A DNA stretch of 64,000 bases. Origin: Edaphochlamys debaryana (taxonomy: Eukaryota > Chlorophyta > Chlorophyceae > Chlamydomonadales). Positions 12,501 to 25,925 of this stretch are shown here, one piece after another. The position numbers and the translations under genes are program-made. The DNA lies in contig JAEHOE010000073.1 of NCBI GenBank assembly GCA_016858145.1, forward strand, positions 124,001 through 188,000, written 5' to 3'. Below the pieces are notes generated by a model. The model did not search any database. It was not told the DNA's origin and was given only the letters and a program-made list of their open reading frames with translations. Positions within the stretch are counted from its first letter, which is position 1; each line of letters begins with the position of its first letter.

Positions 12501-15500
12501 AGGGGCTCGGTGGGGGAAGAAAGTCGGATCGGGCAGGGCGGGATCGGAGGCGGCGATAGTTTGACGTGCTTTGCGGGACTGGAGAGGCCCGAAAGCTTCG
12601 GCTGGAATCGCGGGGTGCGTTTTGCCGCCCCTCGACATTATAAGAGACCAAATGTAGTCATGATCCGTGCACGTGCTCTTCCGTACGGCAGGCGGTTGGT
12701 ACGACAGTAACTACTTCACGATGGCGGCCTCGGCGACGTACCGCGCCAAGTTTGCGGACAGCGTGGTGGACTTCCTCGACACCTTTGGATTTGACGGCAT
12801 CGACATCGATTGGGAGTACCCAGGTAGATACCGGTAGCAAGGGAATGAGCTAGGTATGGTAGCGTCCGCTACGAGACCGCCGCTGAAAGCGGATGGGTAG
12901 AGTGGAGAAGGGCGCAGACGATCGGCACTCCCTGACCCCAGCCATTGGACCGTCGCACTCGCCCGCTGCTCACCTGCTGGCCTGACCCGCTGCTGCTCGC
13001 CTGATGACCACGTTTCCCTCCCCCTCCCTCTCCACACAGGCTGGGAGCACGCCGGCCAGCCCCCCTACGGCAAGACCGACTTCGGTAACCCGGACGACAC
13101 ACGCGATTGCGCCACCGTGAGTGTCATGGAGCAGGGGCGATTAACTGATAAAAGGATTGGCCATTGGCAGTCCGTCCTGCCATAGGCCAGCTGTCCCTTT
13201 GTGCACCAAACCAGGCCTAGCACCCACACCCACGCCCCTCCCACCCACCCAGCCCCCGTCGCCCTCCTGGACCCGCTCCGGCGCCCCCTTCCCCTCATCC
13301 CCCTTCAACCAAAACCCCCCCTTCCCCCACCCCCCGTTCCCCCCATCCCCCCCATCCCCCACCCTCAGACCACCTGCACCGCTGACCGCTCCCAGGACGG
13401 GTCCAACTTCGTGGCTCTGCTGGCGGAGCTGCGCACGCGCTTCGACACGCGCAGGAGCAAGCGGGGGGAGCGGTACAGCATCAGTATGGCCGGGCCGGGT
13501 GAGGCGGGGGGCGGGGGAGAGGGGTGTGAGTGGGAGAGGGGGTGGCGGAGGGTGGGATGGAAGCGGGGGGTGTGGAGGGGGGCCGGGAGGGTGGGCGGAG
13601 GCAGGTAAGGAGAGGTCGCGGGGCGGGGACTGCGGACGTACTGGAGCCCGGTACGCTTGTGGGGACTTTCTAAAGCCGACGCTGTGACCCCCTTCTCTCA
13701 CCCTCTACGCCCATCTCCCTCTCCAATCCCCCCAGGCGGCGTGGACAAGCTGGACAAGATGCCCTTGTCCCAGGTGTGCGCCGCCATGGACTGGGTCAAC
13801 ATGATGACGTACGGTGAGTACGACAGGATCCAGCTGGCACTGCACGACAGCAGCAACCAACCGAGGAGCGCATTTCCCGTTGCCACGTTTCCTCCGACCT
13901 CCGACCTCTTGCGCGTTAGCTTCCTGCCCCTGTCCTTAGGAACCAGCATACCCTCGGAGCCAGGCACTTCATTCTCAACCCCTGTCTGCCGCTGCTTCCT
14001 CCCCCTCGCTCCACCTTCCCCACCACCCCGCCCCTTCAGACCTACACGGCGCCTGGGACTCGACGGCCAAGCACCAGTCAGCAGTGCGCGACCCCTCCGA
14101 TCCCCTCACCGTGGCGGGGGTGACCGCCAGCTACATGGCGCGGGGGTGCCCCAAGAACAAGCTGCTGGTGGGGGTGCCCTTCTACGGCCGGTGGGTGATG
14201 GTTTGGGGGGTGAGGCTCGGGGGTTTAGGGAGCGCTTGGCGGGTACATGTAACGCCAAATCCGAGCGGGTCGGGGCGGACAGAGTTCCATTCCTCGCCCC
14301 TGGCATTTTCACCCGTTGTTCTCTTACCCCCGCCAAACCCTCGCCCCCTCCCCCTTATTTGCTCCCTTCCCCCCCAGGGCGCTCCAAGGCGTGTCCCCCG
14401 GCCCCAACACGCTGCTGCCGGGACTGGGACAGCCCCACTCGGGAGTCGCGGCGACGCCCATGCCCCTGCACAAGGACATTGTCACAAAGGTACGCAGTTG
14501 GTATAACTTGTGTGTCAGTAATTGGTCTTGGGATGGGTTGCAGCGAGACAGGACGGAAGTGGCTGATGTGCTGTCGTTGACAGCTCCCTTTCCCCATCCC
14601 GTGTGTGTGGCACAGGGGTACCCAATCTATTACGACACAACCGACGATGCGTCCTACGCGTACGACAGCGGCAGCAAGACTTTCATCTCCTTCGACAACG
14701 ACCGGGCGGTTGGCGCCAAGGCGGATTACGTAATCCAGGAGGGCCTGGCCGGCGTCATGGTCTGGGCCCTGGGCATGGAGGGCCCGGGCCTGTGGACTGC
14801 CTTAACCGCCAAGCTCAACACGGGTGGCGGGCCAGGCCCGAGCCCCACCCCCAGCCCCAGCCCCAGCCCGAGCACCTCGCCCAAGCCCTCGCCCTCCCCG
14901 ACGCCCTCGCCCTCGCCCTCGCCCGGGCCCGACAACTGCAACAGCTGCGTCGGCAAAGCTGACGGTGCGTTTGAGCTTGCGGGGTTTATGCCACCATGCC
15001 GTTTCCTTTCATGCCTGCCAACTCACGTCCATTGGTGGTGCGTCGGAGCTGGGGGCTGCGAGGCTATCTGGTCCTGACAGACCTACTTCCCACCTGCCGG
15101 CACTTGGAGTCCACACCTTTTCCCTGCCCATGCCCCCTGTCCACACGCACACTCCTCAGGCTTCTACGCTGACCCCTGCGTGGCCGGATGCGTTGCGTTC
15201 ACTCAGGTGAGGACCGCGCGCGACAGCGCTAGTTTCAATCCTAGTGTCTCAATCCCTGTTTGCCTTGGTCTGGGTGCGCTTGTCCTGCTTCACCACATTT
15301 CTTCCCCTCCTCCATTCCTTCATCCGCCCTGCCAAATCTGTAACAAAGCGCGGCGGCCGTCCTGATGCGCGGGCTCATCCCGGTTGCCCTTACTCTGGCC
15401 CGGAAGTGTATTCCTTCCAATCCTCGTGCCCCCCGCTTTCCTCCCCTCCCCTCTGCACCCCAGTGTTCCGCTGGCATTGCCTACCCCAAACCCTGCCCCT

Positions 15501-17863
15501 CCGGCCTCGTCTTCAATCCCAACACGGGCAACTGCGACTGGCCCTACAACTACGCCTGCCCGGCCGGTGGCTCCTCGCCGCCCAGCCCGCCGGTCGTGCG
15601 GCAGCCGCCGCCCTCGCCCTCGCCACCGCAGCGGTCCTCGCCCCCTTCCCCTCCCACCGGGGCCCTGGGGCTCACCAAGGCGCAGTTCAGCTGCGTGTTT
15701 CTGGGCAACGGGGTGAGTCGGAGGAGGTTGACAAGTCGAGTGTATTAGTCAGTTATGACTGTGTTGTGAGGGGTCCCTCTCTCCTCCCTTCCTCACATGC
15801 CCGTCCTTCTCGCTTTCTCCACTTCCAACACCCGTGCTCGTCTCCTACCATACCGCCCCGCGCGCACCCCACCTAATGCCCGCCCCACCCCGCCCCAGGA
15901 CATACTGGGCCGTACCAACGACCAACCCACCGTGGACAAGCACTGGGCTCAGTTCTCGGGGGCAGCCACCGCCATGGGCTTCGCGTTCGGAAACACCGCG
16001 GAGGCCGCGACCTTCTTGGGCAACGTACGGCACGAGTACGGAGGTACGGCGGTGCGGATGTACGGCAGTGGTGGTTGTTGCCTGGACCCGGGGGGCGCGG
16101 GTGAAGGTGGAGATGGGGTTGGGAGTGGCGGAGGGGTTGAATCCCAGGATGGCTGTGATGCGGGCGTACGGCTGGATGAGCCCGTGCCGGGCCTTTGCCA
16201 TGGGCCCGTGCTGGGCCTTTACCATGGGCCCGTGCTGGGCCATTAACCTGGGCCTTTACCCTGGGCTGCGCTCAAGAGCCAGGGATGCAAGGGCAGGGTG
16301 TCAGTCAGAGGCAGAGCTTGCCTGGATGCTAGCTTGGCTTGGACCTGAGTCGTCCCTCTGCGTAGCAGCATTTCCACGCCTACGCCTATGCCTATGTCTG
16401 ACCTCCACTGTCTCACCTCCCCCCTCTCCCTTTGCCCCGTCCACGCCCACCTCGCCCTCCCCAGGGTACCTTGATGACATGACGGTAAGAGGGGGCTGGA
16501 GAGACGGGGTAGCTTGTGCCCCATTCCCCTCCTTGCGGGATGCCCTGGGTCTAATCCGCCTGCTGAGCCGGTCCCCACCAACTGGGCCACTTCCTGTTAC
16601 CTCGGGCCTACCTCTCACCCTGCCTTGTGCCCCCTACCTCGGTCCTTCCTCCTCCTCCCCCTCCTTTCTCCCCAAAGGAAAACTGCTACCGCCAGGGCCA
16701 TAACGTGGCCAACTGCCCGCCGTACGACGCCTGCGCCAGCGGGGGCCTCTCGGGGCAGAACTACTTCGGGCGGGGGCCGATGCAGATCAGTGAGTGGGGA
16801 ACTGAACTAGACCCCACAAGCGCGCACAATGACCTGAAAACGAGCCTGAAAGGGCTGAAGCAGACTGCCCCAACAACCGGTCGCGCTGTTGCTGTGACTT
16901 CGTCCTGACGCCCGCTCCCCCGTCTGCCGTACGTCCTTGCGTGTCGTCGTACAGCGCACTGCAACAATTACGCCGCCATGATTCCGTACATTGGCGGCGC
17001 TGACGTCAAGAACAACCCCAGCCTCTTGGCGGACAACACGCGGGACCTGGGCTGGCGAGCCACCATTGCTTTCTGGACCAAGGGGGACTTCAATTGCCAG
17101 TGAGGCGGCGCGGGTGGAAATTAAGGGGGGCGGTGAATGGTGCATGGGGGGTACATGGGGGTACATGGGGGGTACATGGGGGGTACATGGGGGGTACATG
17201 GGGGGTACATGGGGGGTACATGGGGGGTACATGGGGAGACATGCAGGGCGCGACGCTTGGAGGGGACCCTGTCAGCACCTTCGCTGGACCCCAGCCTCGT
17301 ACCCGTGCCCTCACCACTTCCTCCCCAGTAGCACCGCTCCCGCTGTAGCCTCCTGCCTCCTGCCGCGTCCCTCAGCTCCGCCCTCACCCCATCCACCGCG
17401 CCTGCTCTGCCCTTGCCCCCCGCTCCCACCAGGGGCTCCTGGGTGCCCAACAACCCCCCCGCCTGCCCCATCGCCGCGCGTGACTCCAACATTGCGGCCG
17501 TGACGCGCCGCATCAACGGTTGGGTCGAGTGCGACAAGGGTGTGCCCGCAAGCCAGGTGGGCTGCCAGGTTTGGGTCTCTTTGGGGCCTCCTCCTTTCAG
17601 ACTCTCCCCCTTGCCCCTGCCCCTGTCCGCGTCCCCTGCGTCTGACCCTGCCGCCCGGCTGCCTCTAGCCCCGGCTCTAGCCAGCCCTGTGTGGGATGGC
17701 TCTCTTTTCCTTGCCCCGCCTGGACTCGAATCTTGCCGCCCTCATCACTGCCGCCCCTTCTGTGCCCCCCGCCGCCTGACAGGCCGCACGCGTTGAGTGG
17801 GTCCAGAAGACGCGCGAGAACTGCTTCGGCCTGCCCCGAGTCACCACCAATCTATACTGCTAA
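6575..17863 (+). CDS. Secreted chitin-degrading fusion: AA15 LPMO-CBM14-CBM14-GH18-CBM14-GH19
   Basis: Thirty-two exons join in one frame, giving about 1435 residues. Exons begin at 6575, 6906, 7070, 7312, 7638, 7830, 8032, 8491, 8964, 9280, 9629, 9886, 10453, 11330, 11639, 11870, 12412, 12692, 13040, 13369, 13736, 14040, 14378, 14616, 15160, 15464, 15899, 16465, 16678, 16955, 17433 and 17783. Residues 1-33 are a signal peptide. Residues 34 to about 250 are an AA15-type LPMO: His34 becomes the N-terminus, a second copper His lies in VPHQGWFAFRLCP, and [16 protein letters not shown] and FWNCADV follow. CBM14-like modules lie at about 290-357, 385-440 and 1118-1185 ([16 protein letters not shown]). 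GH18 spans about 632-1085 with the full DGIDIDWE motif. GH19 spans about 1217-1435 ([26 protein letters not shown]). Linkers are Pro-rich. Expected role: extracellular chitin cleavage by oxidation and hydrolysis. The start at 6575 places His34 exactly at the cleavage site; in-frame ATGs at 6536 and upstream would lengthen the leader. Intron 12 uses a GC donor. Confidence 0.9.
8669..8713 (+). repeat. Short interspersed repeat, copy 1 (intron 8 of the chitinase gene)
   Basis: A roughly 43-bp motif with core GTAGGCGCGGTG followed by GCCGGCCGG. Near-identical copies lie at 12064-12106 (same strand) and 33472-33516 (opposite strand), all inside introns. Confidence 0.6.
10234..10307 (+). repeat. 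GGGGT microsatellite in intron 12 of the chitinase gene
   Basis: About fifteen uninterrupted GGGGT units lie in the intron that starts with a GC donor at 10088. The G-rich strand is the coding strand, so the pre-mRNA could form G-quadruplexes. Confidence 0.9.
10571..10700 (+). repeat. 30-bp coding minisatellite (Lys-Pro-Pro linker)
   Basis: Four perfect 30-bp units plus a partial one encode the decapeptide repeat [10 protein letters not shown] in the linker between the second CBM14-like module and GH18. Less regular KPPSPP-type repeats continue to about 11127. The perfect identity of the units suggests recent expansion, so linker length is likely to vary between strains. Confidence 0.9.
12064..12106 (+). 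repeat. Short interspersed repeat, copy 2 (intron 16 of the chitinase gene)
   Basis: Same motif as at 8669-8713: GCCGG, an A-rich spacer, then GTAGGCGCGGTG, ACTA and GCCGGCCGGCC. Its last bases match the copy at 33472-33516 more closely than the copy at 8669. Confidence 0.6.
16181..16265 (+). repeat. 24-bp tandem repeat in a GH19 intron
   Basis: Three diverged copies of a 24-bp unit (CCCGTGCTGGGCCTTTACCA then TGGG) and a partial fourth, inside the intron after the exon carrying the HEYGG motif. No coding role. Confidence 0.75.
17143..17236 (+). repeat. 11-bp minisatellite in a GH19 intron
   Basis: About eight copies of GGTACATGGGG with one or two extra Gs, close to the 5' end of the intron that starts at 17100. 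Confidence 0.85.
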
Positions 17864-18115
17864 TGCGGACGATCGCGCCATCACTACACATGGTGACTGA
17901 TGCTGGCTCTAGCGATGGGGCTCAACAATCAGACCTGTGGCAGGTGTGGACAGAGCAGTCTGGCCTCCAGGGCCGGTTTGTTGGGTCGTGGCAGAGAAGG
18001 GCGGATCCCAGCTCGGACGGCCGCAATTCATGCTGATCGAAGAAGAGACGACAAGAAGCATGCCGGTAAGGCTTACGAAGGAGGGGTCATTACCCCCATC
18101 ATGGCGCTTTTTGGG

Positions 18116-18143
18116 GGCTGAGCCGCCGCCCGTCAGGCTCTGC
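18116..18143 (+). repeat. Short motif shared with 52042-52069
   Basis: GGGCTGAGCCGCCGCC(C) followed by GTCAGGCTCTGC occurs here and, with a single-base deletion, at 52042-52069 in intergenic DNA. GAGCC and GGCTC form a small inverted pair. It may be the end of an unrecognised mobile element. Confidence 0.4.
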
Positions 18144-18689
18144 CTCTTCCGCCCCGCGACGCAGGTTATAACAACACGGGGCGGGGCGGGCACGGTATGA
18201 CTGGACTCTGGTGTGCCACCCTTGCTCTTGGGGAGCCATACTCCTATGTACATAAAGGCGCGCGTTCATAATTAGCTTCGGAGTGCCGACGCGCGCGTGG
18301 CTTGGGGGCGCTGACTGGGGGATTGACTTCGGCTTGACGGCATTGTGACGGAGCGGCTCATGCGGATGCATGGCCACTTAGCCAGCCTGGAATAGGGCTT
18401 GCGTCAGTTGCGTGCAGGGTTGAGCGAAACATCAAATAATCTGTGCGGCATGCACGCGCCATTGGGGGCCGTCATGCCCACTTGGCTGCGAAGTGGCGTA
18501 ATCTGCCTCTGCTCGCAAGGCAGCAAGGCAATCTCACCCGCTGCTGATGCGGCTAGTACAGCCGGTGTTGAAAGTCCGGAGCGGGACAGACGGGGGTTCG
18601 CTCGAGGGCCCGGGAGGGGATCCCTCGACGCTTATCCGGGGCCATCTATACCCCGTACTGCTCGATTCAAGTTGGGATACAGCTCGGAT

Positions 18690-18694
18690 TGTAA
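18690..18694 (+). terminator. Candidate polyadenylation signal TGTAA (chitinase gene)
   Basis: First TGTAA downstream of the chitinase stop, about 830 bases after it. Long 3' UTRs are usual in this group, but the distance lowers confidence. Confidence 0.4.
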
Positions 18695-19645
18695 GGCAGG
18701 CATGGGCCATTGTGCCTTGACAAAGTGAAGTAGGACTTCGGAACGGTGGCCGCTTGCTCCGTCGGGACAGGCAGCATACCAAGGTGTAATTGCTGATATG
18801 AAAGCACACCTCAGGTTGCCCTCACATTGCCTGCCTATCAGCTGCGCAGTATGACTCTCAGAGGCCGTCCGACCCCAACCACCATTTCTTCGTGTGGCTT
18901 GCCATCCAGAGCAGCAAGCCTTCGAGCTCTCACTCGGAGGAACCCCCAGCTCTCTCTGAAGCACGCCCGCCTCACTCCAAACTTTATAACCAAAGCGGCA
19001 ACACAACCACATACGGTACAGCGCGCGACCAGCTAACCAAGCCCGGGGTCTCGCCAAACCCAGCGGGCGCCATGGGTATTGCTGAAGGATCCACCAGATA
19101 TCAAAGCCCCTGACCAACGAACCCTCCCACAATTGCAAGAAGATGTAAGGGGCATTGTCGCGCGTGCAAAGCGGCGGGTGCTCACTCTCTCGTTGCATCA
19201 ATCACAGGCTCCACGAGGCCCCCTCCAGAACCCGTTAGAACGCCCTCTTACCCACGCCACACCAGTACCTTGCCTCCATTCAGGTCCTCTCCAGTCCAGC
19301 GAGCCCACCACCCAGGCATACGTCCTGAGCCGTGCAGCTCAGGCTCTTGCTGTCGAGACTCCACGCATGCACCAGGGCAGACCAGACCCCTCGTGGTATC
19401 GCTCCTTGGGCATAGCTCTCCCGCCAAAGCTATGCCCCGCTCCGCCCACCGCCCCAGCTACATGCGGCGCCGGAGGTGCACTGCACACACCCCTCCTCCC
19501 TCTCCCCCCGCAGCAGCCCAGGACGTAGGGTACCAGGAGCGCAGCGGCCGCCTCGGGCCCAGGGCCGCCGCAGAGCAGCCCATTCGCCCTTATCTACAGC
19601 ACTTTAAGCACCGCTGTGGCCCAGTCTGTGCCCTCTGCGTTGCCC

Positions 19646-21516
<1,871 letters not shown>

Positions 21517-21911
21517 GGTGGAAGAGGGGGCTGTGAGAGGTGCGAATAGAGGATTGCGGCAGGTGTGCCGAGAAGCCGTGATTTGCGGCGTGTAGAGACC
21601 GGCCTGTTCAGCACACAGCGCTGGACCGGGAGCACAGGGTGGCGGGTTTGGCCCAAACGCCAGCCCCCATCGCGGTTCAATCGCGGGGTGCGTCGCCAGG
21701 ACAGCTGCCCCCGACCCTGCGCTACTGCAAGTGCCCTCACAACAGTCTCTTGTTACTTCAGAAGCCACAGACACTTGCATACAGTCTGGCCTGCAACCTC
21801 CGTGCTGCGCTTCGCGCTAGCAGTTTCTTCGCGCAAGGTTGTTCTCAGGCGCACAACGTTTGCTGATGGGCCTCATACGAACGCACCGACTCTAGTCAGC
21901 AGCTGCGGGGC
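21517..21911. promoter_or_regulatory. Divergent promoter region, acetyltransferase (-) / CPR5-like (+)
   Basis: About 395 bases separate the two proposed start codons, which point away from each other. Both promoters and 5' UTRs must fit here unless non-coding exons exist. I see no clear TATA box. Confidence 0.45.
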
Positions 21912-24900
21912 GTGAGCGGCGACCCCGCGCCATTTTGGCGCTCTCCGCCCCGCATGGCGACCGGACCCCGCCTGCAGCTTTCCGGATGGCTGTTGGCGCT
22001 GCTGCTTGTCGCAGCTGTGCCCCGCCTCAGGGTGTTGGCATCCCCTGAGCTAGACCAGCGGCCGGGTGAGGGCGCTTGCGCAGCCGGCAGCTCGGGCGCA
22101 GGCAGCTGCAGCGCGGGGGCCAGCGATCCAACCAGCAACGGCTCTCGGCCTCCGCTCGGGTCCAGAGATGCCCAGGCCGACGGCCCCCAACCTAGCACCG
22201 CCGATGGCAGCATCCGCTCTTGGGACTGGCTCCGGCGGCTGAAGTCTCAGGACCACGCGGCAGCAGGGTCTGCCTCCGCCGAGGGGGTAGCGGCTACGGC
22301 AAGAAGAGACCATTTGGGTGATCCCCGCCGTCGCCAAGGAGGCCTCCAAGCCCCTCCCACTCATCCCGCACCTGACCCTGCCGCTGCCGGCCGGGCGGAC
22401 AACGTCCCAGGCTTGGTCCCGGTTGGAGCTGAGGCAACACCAGCAGCCGCTGGCGGACCTACGACTAGCAGTGCGGCCACAGCCGCCAACCAGTCGGCCC
22501 CTGCTGCTTCAGCGATCCCGGCCACGTCGTCCGCGCCCCAGGCGTCCTCTGAACCACTCCCAGAAGCTGCTCCAGCGCAGCCCAAGGCCGAGCCGGGCAA
22601 AGGCTCGGGTGCTGCGGGTGCTGAGAAGCGTCAGCACGAAACGGCCAGCCCTAGCCAAGCTGTTATAGCTCCGCCGGCGTCATCAAGAGGAGCATCAACG
22701 GCAGTAACCGTTGCAGCTGCTCTAGCTGTGGGGCTGCTCGCGGGGCTAGCCATGGGGGTGCCCCTGGGGGCGGCGTGGGAGCGAGCCCTCAGGGCACGGG
22801 CTGCACCGGCGATGGCGACAGCGGCCACACCTGCGGGAGGGCCCAGCGCTGCCAAGGGCGCTTCCAAGGGGCCCAGCGCGCGTGCACTAGGGTCGCGTGC
22901 CCAGCCGCAGCCGCTGCCAGTGGTAGCGACAGGGTCGGCGGTTGCGGCGGCACCGGGCCGAGCAGCCCCTCGGCCGCCACTGCCGCCGTCTGCGTCCCAA
23001 CAAGGCGAGGAGGCGCAGGCTGGCGGCGAGGCCGGCGGCGGCACACAGCACCCGGAGCTCAAGCGCCAGAGCTCGTCACGCCGCAAGTCCGCGGCGCGCA
23101 AGGCGGCTGCGGCCGCTGCCGCGGGAACGGCTGGTGGGAATAGCTCGGGGCCCGCATCCGCAGCGCCCTCCCGCCGGGGTAGCAGCGGCGGAGCTCCTAG
23201 CGAGGCAGAGGCTGGGGCAGACGAGCAGCGCAAGAAGGCCCGGCGGTCAGAGGAGGAGGGGGCGGCGGCCTCTTCCGGGATACCGGAGCTGCCCGCGCCC
23301 GCTGCTTCCGACACCGCCAGCGCATGTTCCGTCCCGGCCTCGGGACCGACGTCTTCCGCAGCCTCTTCCGCCGGCGCAGCCGCGCCTAGCGAGGGGCTAG
23401 TGCGCCCCGGCGGAGCCCGAAGCAGCATGGGAGGCGATAGCGGCGTCAGCAGCAGAGGGGGTAGTGCGGGAGGCGCTGGTGGCAGCGGTGCCGGCGGTGA
23501 CATGTACGGGCCCATGGTGGCCCTGCTAGGCCGAGCCGCACAGGGCGCTGAGTCGGATGCGGACCGGCAAGCGCTGGCGGCTGCGTCCGAAGTGCTACGG
23601 CGGCGGGGGCAGGCGCAGGCGCAGGCGGGGGGCGCCGAGTGGGGCGGCGAGATGTCTCCCTTCCCGAGCGGATCGGTAAGCAGGCCAGTCATGATGCGGC
23701 CAGTCGGGGTATTCATGTGGGTTGGCCATCTGCGACGCGAGTACCATCTGTTCCTCTGTGCACAGCCCTGTTCCGGCTGTCTCGATGGTGCTAGTGTCAG
23801 TACGCCTGTGCCCTACCTGTTCCTTGCTGCCCCGCGGGCTCTTCTGCTGCACGCGCTGCTTGCTTACAGACCACCCTTTCCCCATCCGGTGCCCAGGGTC
23901 TGGACCTGCTGGCGCTCTCCGGCACGGGCCCCGGCCCCCTGCTGGCCCCCTCGGACCCCTCCCAGGTGGCATGGGCCATGGTGCACATGGTGCAGAACAT
24001 GCAGCACATGGGCAGGTGGGGGCTGGCAGGATGCTGCTGGGGAAGTGGGAAGAGGGTGGTCAAGGCAGGAGGGCGGCATGTTTTGGGGTTGGGGCTTGCG
24101 CCACCGGGCGGCGCCGTAGGAAATATGAGGCATGCAGCAGATGATGTGGATGCATCACTCCCTCAAGTCTCATGCCCCCTCTGCCGCAGGGAGATCTGCG
24201 CTGCCATGCAGCAGCAGACGGCGGCGGTGCAGCAGCAGACGGCCGCCACCCTGCAGCAGACCGCGGCCACGCAGGGCCTGGAGGGCGGCGTGAGGGGCGT
24301 GTGGGGGCTGCTGGGCAAGGCCATGTCGGGGCGGGAGATGGACGGCCAGCGGAGCCTGCTGGCGGCGGCAATGTCGGTGGGTGCTGGGCGCTGTGCCGTG
24401 GGTTCTTGCGGTGGGGAGCTTCCTGCTCAGATGGGCTTGGGCATAGACAGCCTGCAACCGGCCATGGGTGACATGTGTCGCCGTCTGCGCATGTCGAGGC
24501 CCTAGTAGACAAGTGTTTTTGTGAAGGCGCAGGACAGCTGTCCCGGCAAACATGAGCCTGTACGCCTGGACCTTCCTGACATATCATCTCGCTTGCGCCT
24601 GCAGCGGGGTCTGGTGGCGATGTGGGCGGCGCTGCTGTTCGCCTCCGTGTGGTGGGGCCGAGTGGCGGAGGTCCGCAGGTGCGTGTTCTCGGGGTGGGAC
24701 GCAGGAAGCCACGGGCCAAGGGCGTTGGGCCTCTTTGCCAAGGGGGGCCCTTAGCCAAGGGAAACCCAGATGACGAACTGGCCCCGACCACTCGATTCCT
24801 CAACCATACACTCACGCCACCTCAGGCGCTGCTCCGTGGACCTCGCGACGGCAGCGGCGGCGGCCGCAGCGGCTGTGGGTGCCTCCAACGCGGCAGCGCC

Positions 24901-25925
24901 CGTGGGCCCCTCTCGCTGGCGCTTCCTGCGCTCCCTCATCTTCCGATCCGGCCCCGCCACCACCGGGGCCACCAGCGGCGGCTACGGGGGATACGTGGGC
25001 GCCGCCGCCTCTAGCTTCCTCAGCGGCGGCTGGGGCCCCGCCTGGCTGCGCCAAACCATGTGTTGGGCGCAGGAGCTGGGTAAGACACGGAGGCGGAGGG
25101 AGATATTGTCCACAATGAGCGTGTAGAGCGTGATTTCTCGCGGCCTGCGGCGCACTCGAGCTTTCTGTCCGGCTGCAACCCCTTGCGTTGCTGCTGCAGA
25201 AAGCTGACGCTGTGGAACTGCGCCTTGAACCAGTATACCGATAGTGAACTCCCCCCTCGCGCCCCTCCCCCCATGTGCAGGCCTGTTCGCGCTGGGCATG
25301 GCGGGAGTGGCCTACGTGGTCCTGCCGCTGCTGCGGCGCACCGCCGCAACGGAGATGGACAGGTCCTGGCAGGTGGGTCAGTGGTGGCCGGGCCCGGGGA
25401 TGTGTTGGAGGGAACCAGGGACGGGTGTGAGCCGGCTCTAAAGCGGACTCTGCTGCCCCGTCACCCCATTTCCCTTTCGGGCCGGTTCAATCCGCCCGCT
25501 CTTTTTGGCCTGCTCATGACGCCGACCGACCCCTGCCCTCCCCCTCCCCCCCGGCCTCCCTCCAGGTGGACATCCCGCTGGTGCTGGCCGGTCTGTGGGG
25601 GTGCGTGGGGTCCTACGTGGTGTCCTCCCTGGGCGGCATGTGGACCCTGTGGCTGGCGGCATGGTGGGCCTGGTGCGCGGCGGGGGCGGCGCTGCACGCG
25701 GTCCGCATCCGCAGCGGCGCGCTGCAGGCGGCGGCGGCGCTGGCGCTGACGCTGGCGGCGCCGCTGGGCATCGCGACGCTGCCGTTCGTGGGCTGGGCGC
25801 GGCCGGCGCACTTTGTGCTGGAGGAGTGGTGGTGGGCGGCGGGCGGGGCGCTGCGGGGCTGGATGTGGCCGCAGCCGGCGGGGCTCGGGCGGGGGGCGGA
25901 GCTGTTGGGCGCGGCGGAGCTGTGA
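21912..25925 (+). CDS. Multi-spanning membrane protein with CPR5-like C-terminus
   Basis: Seven exons join in phase: 21912-23675, 23897-24015, 24190-24376, 24605-24678, 24826-25079, 25281-25372 and 25566-25925. They give 949 residues, or 935 from the ATG at 21954, which directly precedes a hydrophobic leader (LSGWLLALLLVAAV). A second hydrophobic segment lies near residue 260 (VTVAAALAVGLLAGLAMG). A long Ala/Ser/Gly-rich region follows, with a basic cluster (EQRKKARRSEEE). A Gln-rich helix (AAMQQQTAAVQQQT) precedes a hydrophobic C-terminal third with about five possible membrane segments. The segment LLRRTAATEMDRSWQVDIP, then GLWGCVGSYVVSSLGGMWTL, resembles the end of plant CPR5 (membrane protein linked to nuclear pores and cell-cycle/immune control), where a Cys-Gly..Gly-Gly-Trp-Leu pattern is conserved. 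The CPR5 match is by eye only, and the N-terminal leader would be atypical for CPR5. Confidence 0.6.

Larger units (their letters stand above)
17864..19645. other. 3' UTR of the chitinase gene and convergent intergenic region
   Basis: No ORF with coding character. The chitinase stop at 17861-17863 is followed by an unusually long stretch before the first TGTAA (18690-18694). The plus-strand chitinase gene and the minus-strand acetyltransferase gene converge here, so both 3' UTRs must lie in this interval. A 28-bp motif at 18116-18143 recurs at 52042-52069. Confidence 0.5.

Noticed and set aside
17143..17236. Repeat array as a CRISPR
   Set aside because: Units are 11-12 bp with no spacers; it is a minisatellite in a eukaryotic intron.
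6575..17863. Reading the locus as two or three separate genes (LPMO, GH18, GH19)
   Set aside because: Every junction between the modules is an in-phase intron of ordinary size, and there is no stop, signal peptide or promoter-sized gap before GH18 or GH19.
22631..23716. Minus-strand ORF of 361 codons
   Set aside because: Shadow of the Ala/Ser-rich first exon of the CPR5-like gene.
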